Positions 35,469-45,369 of a DNA stretch of 64,000 nt are shown here, piece by piece. Source of the stretch: an uncultured Treponema sp. (lineage in GTDB: Bacteria; Spirochaetota; Spirochaetia; Treponematales; Treponemataceae); the NCBI GenBank assembly GCA_934667505.1, contig CAKULY010000007.1:1-64000 (forward strand), in the 5' to 3' direction. The notes under the pieces were generated by a model, which worked only from the letters and a program-made list of their open reading frames with translations, was not told the origin of the DNA and did no database searches. Each line of letters opens with the position of its first letter. The first letter of the stretch is position 1. The position numbers and the translations under genes were made by a program.

Positions 35469-36725
35469 ATGAATAATTTTCCACGTGTATTTTTAAAATC
35501 AAAAGAAGAAACAGAAATTCAGCAAGGGTTCCCATGGTGTTTTAACAACGAAATTTCTCATATAAAATATAGAAATTCTGAACGCGATGAATGGCAGTTA
35601 AAATCTTTGGAAGAAGCCGCAATTAAAAATGGAACAATAATTGAACTTTATACAAAAGCAGGCGGTTTTTTAGGAACTGGAATATTTAACAAGAATTCAA
35701 AAATTACTGTAAGGATTATATCTGGCGAACATGCTGACAAGGTTGTAGAAAACACTCAGTTGTTTTGGGAAAAGCGAATTTGTGATGCTGCAAACATAAG
35801 AAGATTAAAATATTCTGAAAACGACTCTTATAGGCTTGTTTTTGCAGAAGCCGATTTTATTCCAGGCTTTATATGCGAACGCTATTGCGATGAAAATAAA
35901 AAAGTGATTTTGGTCGTGCAGTTTCTTGCGATGGCTTGTGAAGTTTTTAGAAGCGAAATTTTGTCGGCCTTAAAAAAGTGCTGTTCTCCAAATGCAATTT
36001 ACGAGCGCGATGATGCTGACGTAAGAAAAAAAGAAGGTTTAGAAGAGAAAACTGGCTGGTTGCTCGGTTCTGGAAAAACTTTAATTACAATTGTTGAAAA
36101 TGATATAAAATTAAATGTTGATATAGCAAACGGGCAAAAAACAGGCTATTTTTTGGATCAAAAAGATAACAGAAAGACCGCTAAAACTTTTTGTCATGGA
36201 AAAAAGGTTTTAGACACTTTTACGCATACTGGAGCATTTGGGCTGAATGCTTTTAAGGCAGGCGCTAAGCAAGTCGTTTCTGTTGATATAAGTTCAGAAG
36301 CGGTGGAAATGGTAAATAAAAACATAGCTTTGAACAGCGCGCAGAATAATATGAAGGCAGTTTGCGCAGACGTTTTTGATTTGCTAAAAAACTATGAATC
36401 TTCTGGCGAAAAATTTGATGTTATAATCCTAGATCCTCCTGCGTTCACAAAAAGCGCAAAGGCTATTCAAAAAGCATACGGCGGCTACAAAGAAATTAAC
36501 TTGCGCGCAATGCGCCTTCTAAATTCTGGCGGGATTTTAATTACTTGTTCGTGTTCATATTTTTTTGATGAACACTATTTTTACGATATGCTTATGCATG
36601 CGGCTATGGACAGCCATCGCCGGGTTCAAATTCTTGAAAAAAGAGGCGCAGGAATGGATCACCCAGTTCTTTTAGGCTATCCAAAATCTGAGTACTTAAA
36701 ATGCGCAATATGCAGGGTGATGTAG
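35469..36725 (+). CDS. RlmI-like class I SAM-dependent rRNA methyltransferase
   Basis: The protein of about 418 residues has an N-terminal PUA-like domain (FPRVFLKSKEETEIQQGFPW), a middle domain, and a Rossmann methyltransferase (about 215-418). Motifs are GYFLDQKDNRKTA, VLDTFTHTGAFGLNAFKAGA, VVSVDISSEAVEMVNKNIAL and the catalytic-loop DVIILDPPAFTKS. The family (COG1092) makes m5C in 23S rRNA; the exact target is not certain. The upstream ATG at 35430 is rejected because the -10 TATACT lies 6 nt before 35469. miaA follows after 7 nt. Confidence 0.88.
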   Translation: MNNFPRVFLKSKEETEIQQGFPWCFNNEISHIKYRNSERDEWQLKSLEEAAIKNGTIIELYTKAGGFLGTGIFNKNSKITVRIISGEHADKVVENTQLFWEKRICDAANIRRLKYSENDSYRLVFAEADFIPGFICERYCDENKKVILVVQFLAMACEVFRSEILSALKKCCSPNAIYERDDADVRKKEGLEEKTGWLLGSGKTLITIVENDIKLNVDIANGQKTGYFLDQKDNRKTAKTFCHGKKVLDTFTHTGAFGLNAFKAGAKQVVSVDISSEAVEMVNKNIALNSAQNNMKAVCADVFDLLKNYESSGEKFDVIILDPPAFTKSAKAIQKAYGGYKEINLRAMRLLNSGGILITCSCSYFFDEHYFYDMLMHAAMDSHRRVQILEKRGAGMDHPVLLGYPKSEYLKCAICRVM

Positions 36726-36732
36726 TTTTTCT

Positions 36733-37686
36733 ATGGAAAAATATAATTGTATTGTAGTTCTTGGACCTACCGCTGTGGGAAAAACCTCTATTGGAGTAGC
36801 TCTTGCCGGGGCTCTGGGTGGAGAAGTAATTTCGGCAGATTCTAGGCAAGTTTATAAAGGCTTGGACCTTGGTTCTGGAAAGGATTTAAAAGACTATTTT
36901 TATAATGGAAAGCCCGTTCCATATCATCTTATTGATATAGCGACTCTTGATAGCGAGTATAATGTATTTAATTATCAGCAAGATTTTTACAAAATTTTTG
37001 ATAAACTAACAGAACAGAAAGCCCTTCCTGTTATTGTTGGCGGCACAGGGCTTTATTTAGATGCCGTTATAAGAAACTATGATCTTGTTGATGTTCCAAA
37101 GGATTATGAACTTAGAGAAAGACTTTCTTCTAAATCTTTAGAAGAGCTTGGAAATATGTACTTAAAATTAAAGCCTGATTTGCACACAAAAAACGACCTT
37201 TTAGAGCGGGAGCGCGTTATACGAGGCATAGAAATTTATTACGGCACTCACGGAAAAAAGGCGGAGGAATTAAAGAAGAATATGCATCCCCGTCCTAATG
37301 TTCAGCCTTTAATAATCGGAACAACATTTGAGCGTGAAAAAATATGGCAAAATATTTATAACCGTCTTGAAGAACGTTTAGAGCAAGGCATGGTCGAAGA
37401 AGTTGAAAATCTGCACAAAACTTACAGCTGGGAGCGTCTTGAAAAGCTCGGCCTTGAATACAGGTATTGTTCACTTTTCATTCAAAATAAAATTCCAACT
37501 TTGAAGCAGATGAAGGATCAGCTTTTTATCGCTATCAGGCAGTTTGCAAAACGCCAAGAAACTTGGTTTCGTTTTATGGAAAAAAATGGTGTAAAAATAA
37601 ATTGGCTGCCTTCTGTTCAAGAAAAGCAGCCAAGGATTGATGCCGCGCTAAAACTTTCTTTTAGCGCAGGTTTTAGTCAAAATTAA
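36733..37686 (+). CDS. miaA: tRNA dimethylallyltransferase
   Basis: MiaA transfers a dimethylallyl group to A37 of tRNAs reading UNN codons. The 317-residue protein shows the P-loop GPTAVGKTSIGVALAGALGG, ISADSRQVYKGLDLGSGKD, PYHLIDIATLDSEYNVFNYQ, VIVGGTGLYLDAVI, and the C-terminal YRYCSLFIQNKI and IRQFAKRQETWFR blocks. It is in an operon with the methyltransferase gene, so both act on RNA modification. Confidence 0.95.
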   Translation: MEKYNCIVVLGPTAVGKTSIGVALAGALGGEVISADSRQVYKGLDLGSGKDLKDYFYNGKPVPYHLIDIATLDSEYNVFNYQQDFYKIFDKLTEQKALPVIVGGTGLYLDAVIRNYDLVDVPKDYELRERLSSKSLEELGNMYLKLKPDLHTKNDLLERERVIRGIEIYYGTHGKKAEELKKNMHPRPNVQPLIIGTTFEREKIWQNIYNRLEERLEQGMVEEVENLHKTYSWERLEKLGLEYRYCSLFIQNKIPTLKQMKDQLFIAIRQFAKRQETWFRFMEKNGVKINWLPSVQEKQPRIDAALKLSFSAGFSQN

Positions 37687-37751
37687 GAACAAAGATTATA
37701 AAGTTTAAAACGCAATAAAAACTTTTGTAGAAGCTCGTCACTAAACAAAAA

Positions 37752-37970
37752 TTAAGCAGAAACCGCAATTTTTACGCTTTCTTGAATTTCTGTTAAATAG
37801 CCTGTTCTTAAGCAACATTCAAAAAGCTCTTTGCTTAAAAAGTCTGTTTTTATATCATTGTATCCGTCAAGGTCTCTTACTATACGGATTATATAGCCAT
37901 CTTCCATTTCTTGTACAATTGTCATGTAGTCGTTTTTGTTTCCTAAAGTTTTAAGCGAATATTTTTTCAT
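37752..37970 (-). CDS. Small protein of unknown function (72 aa)
   Basis: MKKYSLKTLGNKNDYMTIVQ begins 7 nt after a very strong GGGAGGAAA ribosome site, which decides the start over an ATG at 37997. The product is a small soluble alpha/beta protein (YIIRIVRDLDGYNDIKTDFL, FECCLRTGYLTEIQESV) without known motifs. It has its own TATAAT (38020-38015) and a leader of about 40 nt, unlike the leaderless units around it. The strong start signals argue that it is a real, well-translated gene. Confidence 0.65.
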   Translation of the reverse strand: MKKYSLKTLGNKNDYMTIVQEMEDGYIIRIVRDLDGYNDIKTDFLSKELFECCLRTGYLTEIQESVKIAVSA

Positions 37971-38041
37971 AACATTTCCTCCCGGTTTATATGCCATACA
38001 TTTATATATTCGGTATTATAAAAACAAAATTTAGTTTAAAA

Positions 38042-38100
38042 GTTGAGTTTTTAGCGAAAAAAAACTTTCAGCGAATTTGCAATTTGTGAAGATTTTTTCA
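38042..38100. repeat. Single arm of the palindromic repeat (copy C)
   Basis: Reading plus, GAGTTTTT, then GAAAAAAAA, CTTTCAGCGA and TTTGCAATTTGTGAAGATTT follow the order of one arm of the element at 49394. The second arm and the centre are missing. It is a reduced copy or a decay product between two divergent genes. Confidence 0.6.
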
Positions 38101-38163
38101 ATTAATAAAACCTAGAGTTTAGAGATATTTAGAACATTTAGTCTTTTTTTTATTTATAAAAAG

Positions 38164-38172
38164 TGCTATGTT
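38164..38172 (+). promoter_or_regulatory. lepB extended -10 promoter
   Basis: TGC-TATGTT (38164-38172) is an extended -10 without a good -35. It ends 6 nt before the ATG at 38179, and no Shine-Dalgarno sequence is present. Confidence 0.5.
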
Positions 38173-38178
38173 TTACTT

Positions 38179-39885
38179 ATGAAAAAAATTTCATTTTGGA
38201 TTTATTTAACTTTAATTTTATCTATTGTTTTTTCTTTGTTTTCAATTTCTTTTAAAGCAGATATTTCTTTATTAGCTTTCCCCTTAAGTTTTGCCTTTGC
38301 AGCATTCACTTGCTGGTTCTTGTATTTTAAGTTTTATAGAAATAAAGATTTTTTATTTTTTAAAACTTCGTTTAAACTTTTAGAATATCTTCCCTATGTG
38401 CTTTTGTGTTCTTTTATACTAAGAAGGGCAGGCAAGAATGGAACATATTTTTGGTACGATATTGCTACAGTTTTGTTGTGGTGTGCAATTTTAGTTTCTA
38501 GAAAAGTTCTTTTATACTATATCAGTCCAAAAAGAGTTCTAGGGCTAGAGCCTTCCTGGAAAAAGTATGAGCAAAAGCTTTCGGAAAAATATACAGGAAA
38601 AAGACGGCTTGCATATGAAGTTTTAAGTTGGATAGATGCAATTCTTCAAGTTGTTTTTATGCTGTTGTTGTTCCAAATTTTTATACTTCAACTTTACGTA
38701 ATCCCTTCAGAATCAATGGTTCCTACCTTTCTTGTAAATGACAGAGTTGCGGTTTGTAAAATTGCAAGCGGACCAAAGTTTCCTCTGACAGAAGTCGGCT
38801 TGCCTACTGCTAAAAATTATAAGCGTGGCGACATTGTCGTTTTTAGAAATCCTCACTATTCAATGGACAGAAAATCTGAAGTAAAGACTGTTGTCGGTCA
38901 GATTGTCAGTATGCTTACCTTCACAAAAGTTAACATCAATGTTGATGCAAGAGGAAATCCAAAAGCAGACCCATTGGTAAAAAGAATTTGTGGTATTCCC
39001 GGCGAACAGTTGATGATGCAAGATGGAATTTTATATTCTAGAACTTCTGAAAATTCTGACTTCAAGCCTGTGCAGTTTGATTCAAAATATGCAGCTTGGA
39101 ATTTGAACTCTGAAAGTGAACAGTTGAAAAGAAAAATACAAATTCTTCCTCTTTCAAAAGAAGACTATGAACTTATGCTGCAAATTGAACATGAACGCAA
39201 CTCTTTGAATGTAGAAGAACTTGCAGAGCAATGTAAAAAACTTGCTGAAAGTTTTAAGCAGTTTTCTACTGCAAAATCTAAAAGCAGTGGAAACTTTTCT
39301 TACAATATGAATGTAAACAATGCTCTTGAAAATGTTCAGTCAATTATGATTTCAGAAGGTGCTTGCTCCTGGTTTGAAAATTTTATGACTTCCTGGATAA
39401 AGGATTTTTCTTTAGGTTTGGATTTTAAAGGTGATTTGTATGCACAGGCAAATTATAAACTTAATTTAATGCTAAAAAAATCTTTTGGTTCCTATGTCGT
39501 TCGATATGCGCAGTTATTAAATGCTTCGTCATACGAATTGGTAAACGATTCAGAGCTTATAAATTATGCATACAGTTTTAGAAAGCTTCTTTTTTACTGT
39601 AGTTTGCTAGACCAGCGAAATATGCCTGTTTTTCCTGCGAACACACAAGACGGCGCTCCATCTTACATTCCCCAGAATTGCTACTTTATGATGGGCGATA
39701 ACAGGTTTAATTCTTTGGATATGCGTCATTCTTATAAAGTAAAAAATATTTCCCTAACAAAGTTTGATTCATACTCGTTTGAATATCCGTCAAATATGGA
39801 ACCTCGATATGTTAATAAAAAATTTATATTAGGATTTCCGTTCTTGCGTATATGGCCTTTAAGCAGGTTTGGAAAAATAAAGTAA
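38179..39885 (+). CDS. lepB: Signal peptidase I, enlarged form
   Basis: Signal peptidase I cuts Sec signal peptides at the outer face of the membrane. The 568-residue protein is much longer than the usual 200-330. About five hydrophobic segments (within residues 1-175) precede the catalytic domain. Box B is VIPSESMVPTF with nucleophile Ser179, box C RGDIVVFRNPH, box D LVKRICGIPGEQLM with general base Lys268, and box E FMMGDNRFNSLDMRHS near residue 505. Some 237 residues separate Lys268 from box E, versus about 125-150 in typical enzymes. The insert is helical and charged and not recognised. Confidence 0.92.
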   Translation: MKKISFWIYLTLILSIVFSLFSISFKADISLLAFPLSFAFAAFTCWFLYFKFYRNKDFLFFKTSFKLLEYLPYVLLCSFILRRAGKNGTYFWYDIATVLLWCAILVSRKVLLYYISPKRVLGLEPSWKKYEQKLSEKYTGKRRLAYEVLSWIDAILQVVFMLLLFQIFILQLYVIPSESMVPTFLVNDRVAVCKIASGPKFPLTEVGLPTAKNYKRGDIVVFRNPHYSMDRKSEVKTVVGQIVSMLTFTKVNINVDARGNPKADPLVKRICGIPGEQLMMQDGILYSRTSENSDFKPVQFDSKYAAWNLNSESEQLKRKIQILPLSKEDYELMLQIEHERNSLNVEELAEQCKKLAESFKQFSTAKSKSSGNFSYNMNVNNALENVQSIMISEGACSWFENFMTSWIKDFSLGLDFKGDLYAQANYKLNLMLKKSFGSYVVRYAQLLNASSYELVNDSELINYAYSFRKLLFYCSLLDQRNMPVFPANTQDGAPSYIPQNCYFMMGDNRFNSLDMRHSYKVKNISLTKFDSYSFEYPSNMEPRYVNKKFILGFPFLRIWPLSRFGKIK

Positions 39886-39951
39886 AAACTGAATGGAGAG
39901 TTTTATAAAGTTATTGCTATAAAAAGTTTGCTCATTGCTTTATATAAAAAT

Positions 39952-40006
39952 AAAAACGGCTGAGTCAAGAAATGCTTTCGCAAAAGGACTTGACTCAGCC
40001 GTTTTT
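39952..40006. terminator. Bidirectional lepB/secA terminator
   Basis: A perfect 18-bp inverted repeat (39952-39969 with 39989-40006, core AACGGCTGAGTCAAG) has a 19-nt loop and A/T runs on both outer sides. It serves lepB on plus and secA on minus. Confidence 0.9.
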
Positions 40007-40031
40007 AAATTCAATCAAATCTTACAGTAGT

Positions 40032-42845
40032 TTATGCGTTTCTTCCGCAGCAGTGCTTGTATTTTTTTCCACTGCCGCAAGGGCAAGGATCGTTTCTTCC
40101 TACTTTTGGCTGTGTTCTTCTAACTGTAATAGATTCTCCCTGTGTGCGTCTTTGCATAGGGCTTGCCATTGCGCTTCTTCTAGCTTGATCTCCGCTCATT
40201 TGCGCAGATGCTTGCCTTCCTGCCGCTTGCGAAATGTTGCCTGCCTCTGAATGTGTTGCATTCATTCCGTTTTGCATTTTCATTGCAGCAAGCCGCCTTT
40301 GCTCTTGCGCTTCTGGACTTAATTGAATCCTTACTTTAAACACGCGGCTCATTACAGAATTTCTTATAGAATCGAGCATTTCGTCAAACATATTGAATCC
40401 GTCGATTTTATATTCTGTAAGAGGGTTTTTAGAGCCGTAAGAGCGTAGGCTTACAGCCTCTCTTAAGCCTTCTAGTGCTTCCAATTGGTCAAGCCATTTT
40501 TTATCTATGGTTTGAACATACTGGTAGCGAATGAACATATTAAGGTTTTCTTTTCCGACTAAAGTTTCTTTTTCGGTAATATCGTTTTGTAAAACCGATT
40601 CAAGAGCATCTGCCGTAAGCCTTTCTGTTGGAAGAGCAACGCCAAATGTGTTCTTTATTTCATCATTTAAAGAATTTACTGCATCTTCTTGTTTTGTGCG
40701 GCCTAGATGGCTGTAGTCGTAGAACATTGTCTCAACGGTGTCGCGAGCATTGTTCATAACTCTGTCCGCAAGGTTTTCATCTGCAAGGATTTCATCTCTT
40801 TGGCTATAAATAACAGACCTCTGCTCGTTTAGAACATCATCATAATCAAGAAGGTGTTTTCTTATTTCAAAGTTTCTGTCTTCAACTTTTTGTTGCGCTT
40901 TTGCAATTCCTTTGTTCAGCCAAGGGTGGTCAATAGGTTCTCCAGGTTGCATTCCTATGCGGGTCATGATGTTTTTCATTCTATCGCCGCCAAACAACCT
41001 CATAAGGTCATCATCCATAGAAATAAAGAATTTGCTTCGGCCAGGATCTCCTTGTCTACCAGAACGACCTCTAAGCTGGTTATCTATACGCCTTGATTCA
41101 TGCCGCTCAGAGCCTATAACGTAAAGTCCTCCGCAAGCTTTTACTTCTTCATTGTCTTTTATCCATTTTTCTTTTTCGATTTTTAAAGCTTCATTGAATT
41201 GTTCTGGGGTGGCATTTGTTCCTGCTCGTTTTTTAGCCCTGAATTCTGGATTTCCGCCTAGTTTAATATCTGTACCGCGACCTGCCATGTTTGTCGCAAT
41301 TGTTACAGCTCCTTTTGCACCGGCTTCTGCAATAATCATAGCTTCTCGCGCATGGTTCTTTGCGTTTAGAACTTCATGTCTAATTCCTTTTTTTGTAAGC
41401 AGGCTTGAAAGCAATTCTGATTTTTCAACAGATACCGTACCTACAAGAACTGGCTGTCCCTTTGCATGAGCCTGCTGTATTTCTTTGCAGATTGCTTCCC
41501 ATTTGTCCTGTTCGTTTAGGTAAACTTCGTCGTTTTCATCGATTCTAGCTACAGGTTTGTTGGTAGGAATTGCAACTACATCCAAGTTGTAAATCTTGTT
41601 AAATTCAACCTGTTCTGTAGCGGCTGTACCAGTCATTCCCGAAAGCTTTTTATACATTCTGAAGAAGTTCTGGAAAGTGATGGTGGCAAGAGTTCTGTTC
41701 CTTTGAGCAATTCTTAAGTGTTCTTTTGCTTCGATTGCCTGATGCAAACCGTCGCCGTAGCGTCTGCCTTCAAGCACACGTCCTGTAAATTCATCTACGA
41801 TTTGAACTTTTCCGTCTTTTACAAGATAGTCGACATCGTTTTTGTAGAGCTTGTGCGCTCGCAAAGCCTGTGTAAAATAGTGAACATATTCAAAGTTTTC
41901 TTCATCAACGACCTTTGAATCTGCAGATATTAAATTGTGCTTGTGAAGAATCTCGTCGATTTTGTTGATACCCGCATCGGTAAAAGAAACTCTTTTTGAT
42001 TTTTCGTCAAGCTTGTAGTCGCCTTTGATGTTCTTGCGGGCTGCAGGATCCATGTCAACTTCGTCAGGATATTCACCCGTTTTAGGGTCTTTTTCGACTT
42101 CTGTAAGTTCGTCTACATATTTGTCTACTTCGTGATACTTGTATGTATCGTCTTCGCCCTGTCCTGAAATTATAAGAGGAGTCCTTGCTTCGTCTATAAG
42201 AATAGAGTCTATTTCGTCCACTACGCAGAAATTGAATCCTCTTTGAACTTTGTTCTGAAGGTCAATCTGCATATTGTCTCTTAAGTAGTCAAAGCCGAAT
42301 TCATTGTTTGTTCCGTAAGTTATGTCGCAGTTGTAAGCTTGTTTTCTAGCTTCGTTGTCCATGTCTGAAAGAATTGCGCCTACAGTTTGACCCATATATG
42401 CATAAACCGGTCGCATCCAGTCGGAGTCACGGCCAGCAAGATAATCGTTTACTGTAACTACGTGAACACCTTTCCCGCTAAGTGAATTTAAGTATACGGC
42501 AGGAACGCACATAAGTGTTTTTCCTTCACCGGTTTTCATTTCTGTTATTCTTCCTGAATGAAGAACTAAAGAACCCATAATCTGAACATCGTAAGCTCTT
42601 TCTCCAAGAACACGGAAAGCTGCTTCTCTAGCAAGAGCAAAAGCTTCTGGCAAAATATCATCAAGAGTTTCACCTTTTGCAAGTCGTTCTTTAAATAACT
42701 GTGTTTGTTTAGGAAAATCTTCTGCATTAAGGCTTTTTGCCCATTCTTCTTTTGCATTGATTTTTGCAAGTGTTGGACGTAATTTTTTTACGTCTCTTTC
42801 GTTTTGTGTACCAAAAATAGCTGTTAAGACTTTATCTACTAACAT
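40032..42845 (-). CDS. secA: Preprotein translocase ATPase SecA
   Basis: SecA drives preproteins through SecYEG. The 937-residue protein has Walker [19 protein letters not shown], the DEAD-type [19 protein letters not shown], the preprotein cross-linking domain, motif region [37 protein letters not shown], and a C-terminal zinc-binding tail ([15 protein letters not shown]) that binds SecB and phospholipid in other bacteria. A Gln/Met/Ala-rich linker precedes the tail. The ribosome site is weak; TAAAAT lies 9 nt before the ATG, so a very short leader is possible. It is transcribed alone. Confidence 0.98.
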   Translation of the reverse strand: MLVDKVLTAIFGTQNERDVKKLRPTLAKINAKEEWAKSLNAEDFPKQTQLFKERLAKGETLDDILPEAFALAREAAFRVLGERAYDVQIMGSLVLHSGRITEMKTGEGKTLMCVPAVYLNSLSGKGVHVVTVNDYLAGRDSDWMRPVYAYMGQTVGAILSDMDNEARKQAYNCDITYGTNNEFGFDYLRDNMQIDLQNKVQRGFNFCVVDEIDSILIDEARTPLIISGQGEDDTYKYHEVDKYVDELTEVEKDPKTGEYPDEVDMDPAARKNIKGDYKLDEKSKRVSFTDAGINKIDEILHKHNLISADSKVVDEENFEYVHYFTQALRAHKLYKNDVDYLVKDGKVQIVDEFTGRVLEGRRYGDGLHQAIEAKEHLRIAQRNRTLATITFQNFFRMYKKLSGMTGTAATEQVEFNKIYNLDVVAIPTNKPVARIDENDEVYLNEQDKWEAICKEIQQAHAKGQPVLVGTVSVEKSELLSSLLTKKGIRHEVLNAKNHAREAMIIAEAGAKGAVTIATNMAGRGTDIKLGGNPEFRAKKRAGTNATPEQFNEALKIEKEKWIKDNEEVKACGGLYVIGSERHESRRIDNQLRGRSGRQGDPGRSKFFISMDDDLMRLFGGDRMKNIMTRIGMQPGEPIDHPWLNKGIAKAQQKVEDRNFEIRKHLLDYDDVLNEQRSVIYSQRDEILADENLADRVMNNARDTVETMFYDYSHLGRTKQEDAVNSLNDEIKNTFGVALPTERLTADALESVLQNDITEKETLVGKENLNMFIRYQYVQTIDKKWLDQLEALEGLREAVSLRSYGSKNPLTEYKIDGFNMFDEMLDSIRNSVMSRVFKVRIQLSPEAQEQRRLAAMKMQNGMNATHSEAGNISQAAGRQASAQMSGDQARRSAMASPMQRRTQGESITVRRTQPKVGRNDPCPCGSGKKYKHCCGRNA

Positions 42846-42995
42846 AATGCTTCTATTTTAATTATTTTTTTTGCTATAGTAAAGAATAAAATATGTCAAA
42901 TGGAGAGTTTTTAGAAATAAGAATAAATTCGTTCACGTTTTTGTTTATTTTTCTAAAAAATCGAAATTCAGGCTAGATATGTAAATTTAAATAGA

Positions 42996-43024
42996 TTGAC
43001 ATTGATTTAAGATAATTTTATTCT
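42996..43024 (+). promoter_or_regulatory. Promoter of the 43033 lipoprotein operon
   Basis: A perfect TTGACA (42996-43001), a 17-nt spacer and TATTCT (43019-43024) lie 8 nt before the ATG at 43033. There is no Shine-Dalgarno sequence. Confidence 0.6.
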
Positions 43025-43032
43025 CTAAAAAT

Positions 43033-44265
43033 ATGAAGAAAAAAACTTTCTCAGTAATTCTTTTTTTTGTATGCTGCATAGGCTTTTTTGTTTCTTGCCA
43101 TAAAAGCGGAAAAATACAATCGATTTCCGAAGATTCTCTTTTTTCTATAGAGTATGGAAATTTTGAAGAACAGATAAATCTTTTTAATCTTAGCAAGCCC
43201 GGTGATATAAAAACTTCAGTTTTTATGCGGGACGGTTTTTTTTATATCGTAAATGGCGAATCTCAAAAAATTCTTTCTATGAATTCCTATGGCGATTTAT
43301 TGTCTTTGTACTACAACGAAGATTTGTATCCAGAGTCCAAAAAAGGGCTGCCAGAAAAATCCCCTTCTAAAATATGGAAGCCAGTTTCGTATCCTTTTGA
43401 TGTGACAGGAAAAATAACTGTTGATTCTAGAAAGTATATGTATGTGGTGGCTAATGTTTCAAGAGATAGATATGAACAGGATGAAGACGAAAATCTTTTG
43501 TACAGCCAGGTTGTCCTTAGGTTTTCGAGCGACGGTTCTTCTGTTGATTATCTTGGCCAGCAAGGACCTGGCGGAACGCCTTTCCCCTATATAAAAGAAA
43601 TTTACACAACCGAAAACGACGAGCTAGTCGTTGTGTGCACAACAAATGTCGGTCTTACAACTTTTTGGTTTGCAACGAATGGATTTCTTAGATATAAAAT
43701 TCCTATATCTATAAAGTCTGCTCCAAAAATTAATACAGAGGCTTTGAGCGATGTTAATCCAGATGCAGTTTTTGTTACAATAGAAAATGCCGTTCCTGAC
43801 TGCTATGCTCTTAGGCTTTACATAAAAGTTGACTATTCTGTCGCTTTAATCGATGAAGAATCTAAAGTTCAGTCTGGAATCGATTATAAGGAATCTTATA
43901 TTCTGCCTTTGAATGTAGAAACTGGAAAGTATGGAGAGCCACTTGCACTTCCGCCGTTTGAACAGTCCGTTACAGAAGATTTTAGTAAAATTACGTATAA
44001 GCTGCCTTATGATTTTCTTGGAGTTACAAAATCAGGCTGGCTTTTCTTTATAATAACAACTGAAGATGGATTCAACATTGAAATGCTGCAGCCTGTTACG
44101 CAAATTGTTCAAAAAAGGCATCTTGCGGTTAACCATAACGAAACTTTGTATTATTCTTTGTGTCTTTCTCACGAAGGAATTATTTCTGCTCTTTTAGCCG
44201 AAAAAAAATCTGCAAAAATTGTCTGGTGGCGAACAGATTCGTTAATAGATTCTGTAATAAAATAG
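43033..44265 (+). CDS. Lipoprotein, spirochaete LIC_12708-like
   Basis: The 410-residue protein has a lipoprotein signal ending CIGFFVSCHKS. The mature part alternates strands with spaced Gly/Asp turns (MRDGFFYIVNGESQKILSMN, VVLRFSSDGSSVDYLGQQGP, GWLFFIITTEDGFNIEMLQP), which suggests a beta-propeller-like fold. It resembles the spirochaete-specific family named after Leptospira LIC_12708; this match is from memory. Function is unknown. It heads an operon with two membrane proteins, NUDIX, an SH3-like lipoprotein and the NeuB-like gene. Confidence 0.65.
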   Translation: MKKKTFSVILFFVCCIGFFVSCHKSGKIQSISEDSLFSIEYGNFEEQINLFNLSKPGDIKTSVFMRDGFFYIVNGESQKILSMNSYGDLLSLYYNEDLYPESKKGLPEKSPSKIWKPVSYPFDVTGKITVDSRKYMYVVANVSRDRYEQDEDENLLYSQVVLRFSSDGSSVDYLGQQGPGGTPFPYIKEIYTTENDELVVVCTTNVGLTTFWFATNGFLRYKIPISIKSAPKINTEALSDVNPDAVFVTIENAVPDCYALRLYIKVDYSVALIDEESKVQSGIDYKESYILPLNVETGKYGEPLALPPFEQSVTEDFSKITYKLPYDFLGVTKSGWLFFIITTEDGFNIEMLQPVTQIVQKRHLAVNHNETLYYSLCLSHEGIISALLAEKKSAKIVWWRTDSLIDSVIK

Positions 44266-44274
44266 GTGTTTTTT

Positions 44275-44838
44275 ATGGATTTTAAAAAGATTGACGAAGG
44301 TTTTGCAGAGGGGGAAGAAAATCTTCACTTTTATTACAATCGGGAAGAAAGAATTGCAAAGGCTCCTAAAAATGTTCAGGATTACTATGCAGGCAAAGGA
44401 CCACAGCCTGTAAAAGGTCTTTTTCGTTCTTTGTTTTCGAATAAAGGCAATCGCTTTATGTTTAGCACTGTTGCCATACTTGCAGCCTTTGTATGGATTT
44501 ACAGTTTTATGCAAAAAAGAGAAGGAATTCAGATTGCTGGCACCAAAGTTGAAATTTCTGCATTTTCCTATGCAGATGACATTTTTACAAGTGTAAAACT
44601 AAATAAACTTGAAGATGATTCTGAATTTAAAGACAAGGCGCTTCCTGTAAGCGTAAAATTTTCTGCGATAGAAAACAATTCTGCTATTTGTGATGAAAAA
44701 GAACTTTTTGGTGAATATAAAGGAGACGAAGTTTTTTTTAGGACAAAATTTTCTAACTATGATATAATAAAAATTCAAGTAATGCTTTCTGTTGGTAATG
44801 AAAAAAAAGAAATCACTGTACCTGTTGAAAAAAAATAG
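44275..44838 (+). CDS. Single-pass membrane protein, unknown function
   Basis: The protein of 187 residues starts at the ATG with AGGTG 6 nt upstream (the GTG at 44266 is part of that ribosome site). A cytoplasmic charged segment (about 1-60) is followed by one TM helix (about 65-82, FMFSTVAILAAFVWIYSFMQ) and a strand-rich outer domain of about 100 residues. No family was recognised. The preceding gene ends 9 nt before it. Confidence 0.6.
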   Translation: MDFKKIDEGFAEGEENLHFYYNREERIAKAPKNVQDYYAGKGPQPVKGLFRSLFSNKGNRFMFSTVAILAAFVWIYSFMQKREGIQIAGTKVEISAFSYADDIFTSVKLNKLEDDSEFKDKALPVSVKFSAIENNSAICDEKELFGEYKGDEVFFRTKFSNYDIIKIQVMLSVGNEKKEITVPVEKK

Positions 44839-44862
44839 TCAAGTACTCTAGGAGGACGAATT

Positions 44863-45369
44863 ATGCTTCAGTTCTATTTTTTGTCTGTGCTTTTTAATCT
44901 TTTTGTGGGACTAATTTTATTTTATGGAAAAAATATTCATGAAAAAAAGATTGTACCTGCAAAAGAAGGCGAAGACCTTTCTTTTTTAGATGAAGATTTT
45001 AAGCCCGGCGAAAAAAATGATGCTCCTGAAAATCCTAATTTTTTTAAAAAGCTGTTTGGAAATATTAATATCGAAAGCGACAGTTTGTTTTATTTGGTTG
45101 TAGGAGTCCTTTCGGTTTTTGTTGCTATTATAAAATTGCTTTCTCCTGTAAAAGGAATTGCTATTTTCGGCGACCTTTTTCCAGCTGTTACAGGTATTTT
45201 AGGTGGCGGAGTCGTTTTGTTTAATTACTTTTCAGAAAATTCGTCTACAGAAATAAAATTGCCAAGTTTTTTTAACAAGCTGTTTGTAGAATTTCAAAAA
45301 TATATAGGAATTGCTTGTGTCGTTGTTGCTATTATTCATTTTATAATTCCAGGAGCTTTGTTTTTGTAA
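44863..45369 (+). CDS. Small polytopic membrane protein, unknown function
   Basis: The 168-residue protein has about four hydrophobic helices: residues 1-22, 76-95, 100-120 (GDLFPAVTGILGGGVVLFNY) and 145-168 (IACVVVAIIHFIIPGALFL). A cytoplasmic acidic loop joins the first two. An AGGAGG ribosome site precedes the ATG. Its stop codon overlaps the start of the NUDIX gene (TAATG), so translation is coupled. Confidence 0.6.
   Translation: MLQFYFLSVLFNLFVGLILFYGKNIHEKKIVPAKEGEDLSFLDEDFKPGEKNDAPENPNFFKKLFGNINIESDSLFYLVVGVLSVFVAIIKLLSPVKGIAIFGDLFPAVTGILGGGVVLFNYFSENSSTEIKLPSFFNKLFVEFQKYIGIACVVVAIIHFIIPGALFL

Noticed and set aside
37699..37725. Possible hairpin after miaA
   Set aside because: AAAGTTT/AAACTTT is a weak A/T-only stem without a clear T run, so I do not call it a terminator.
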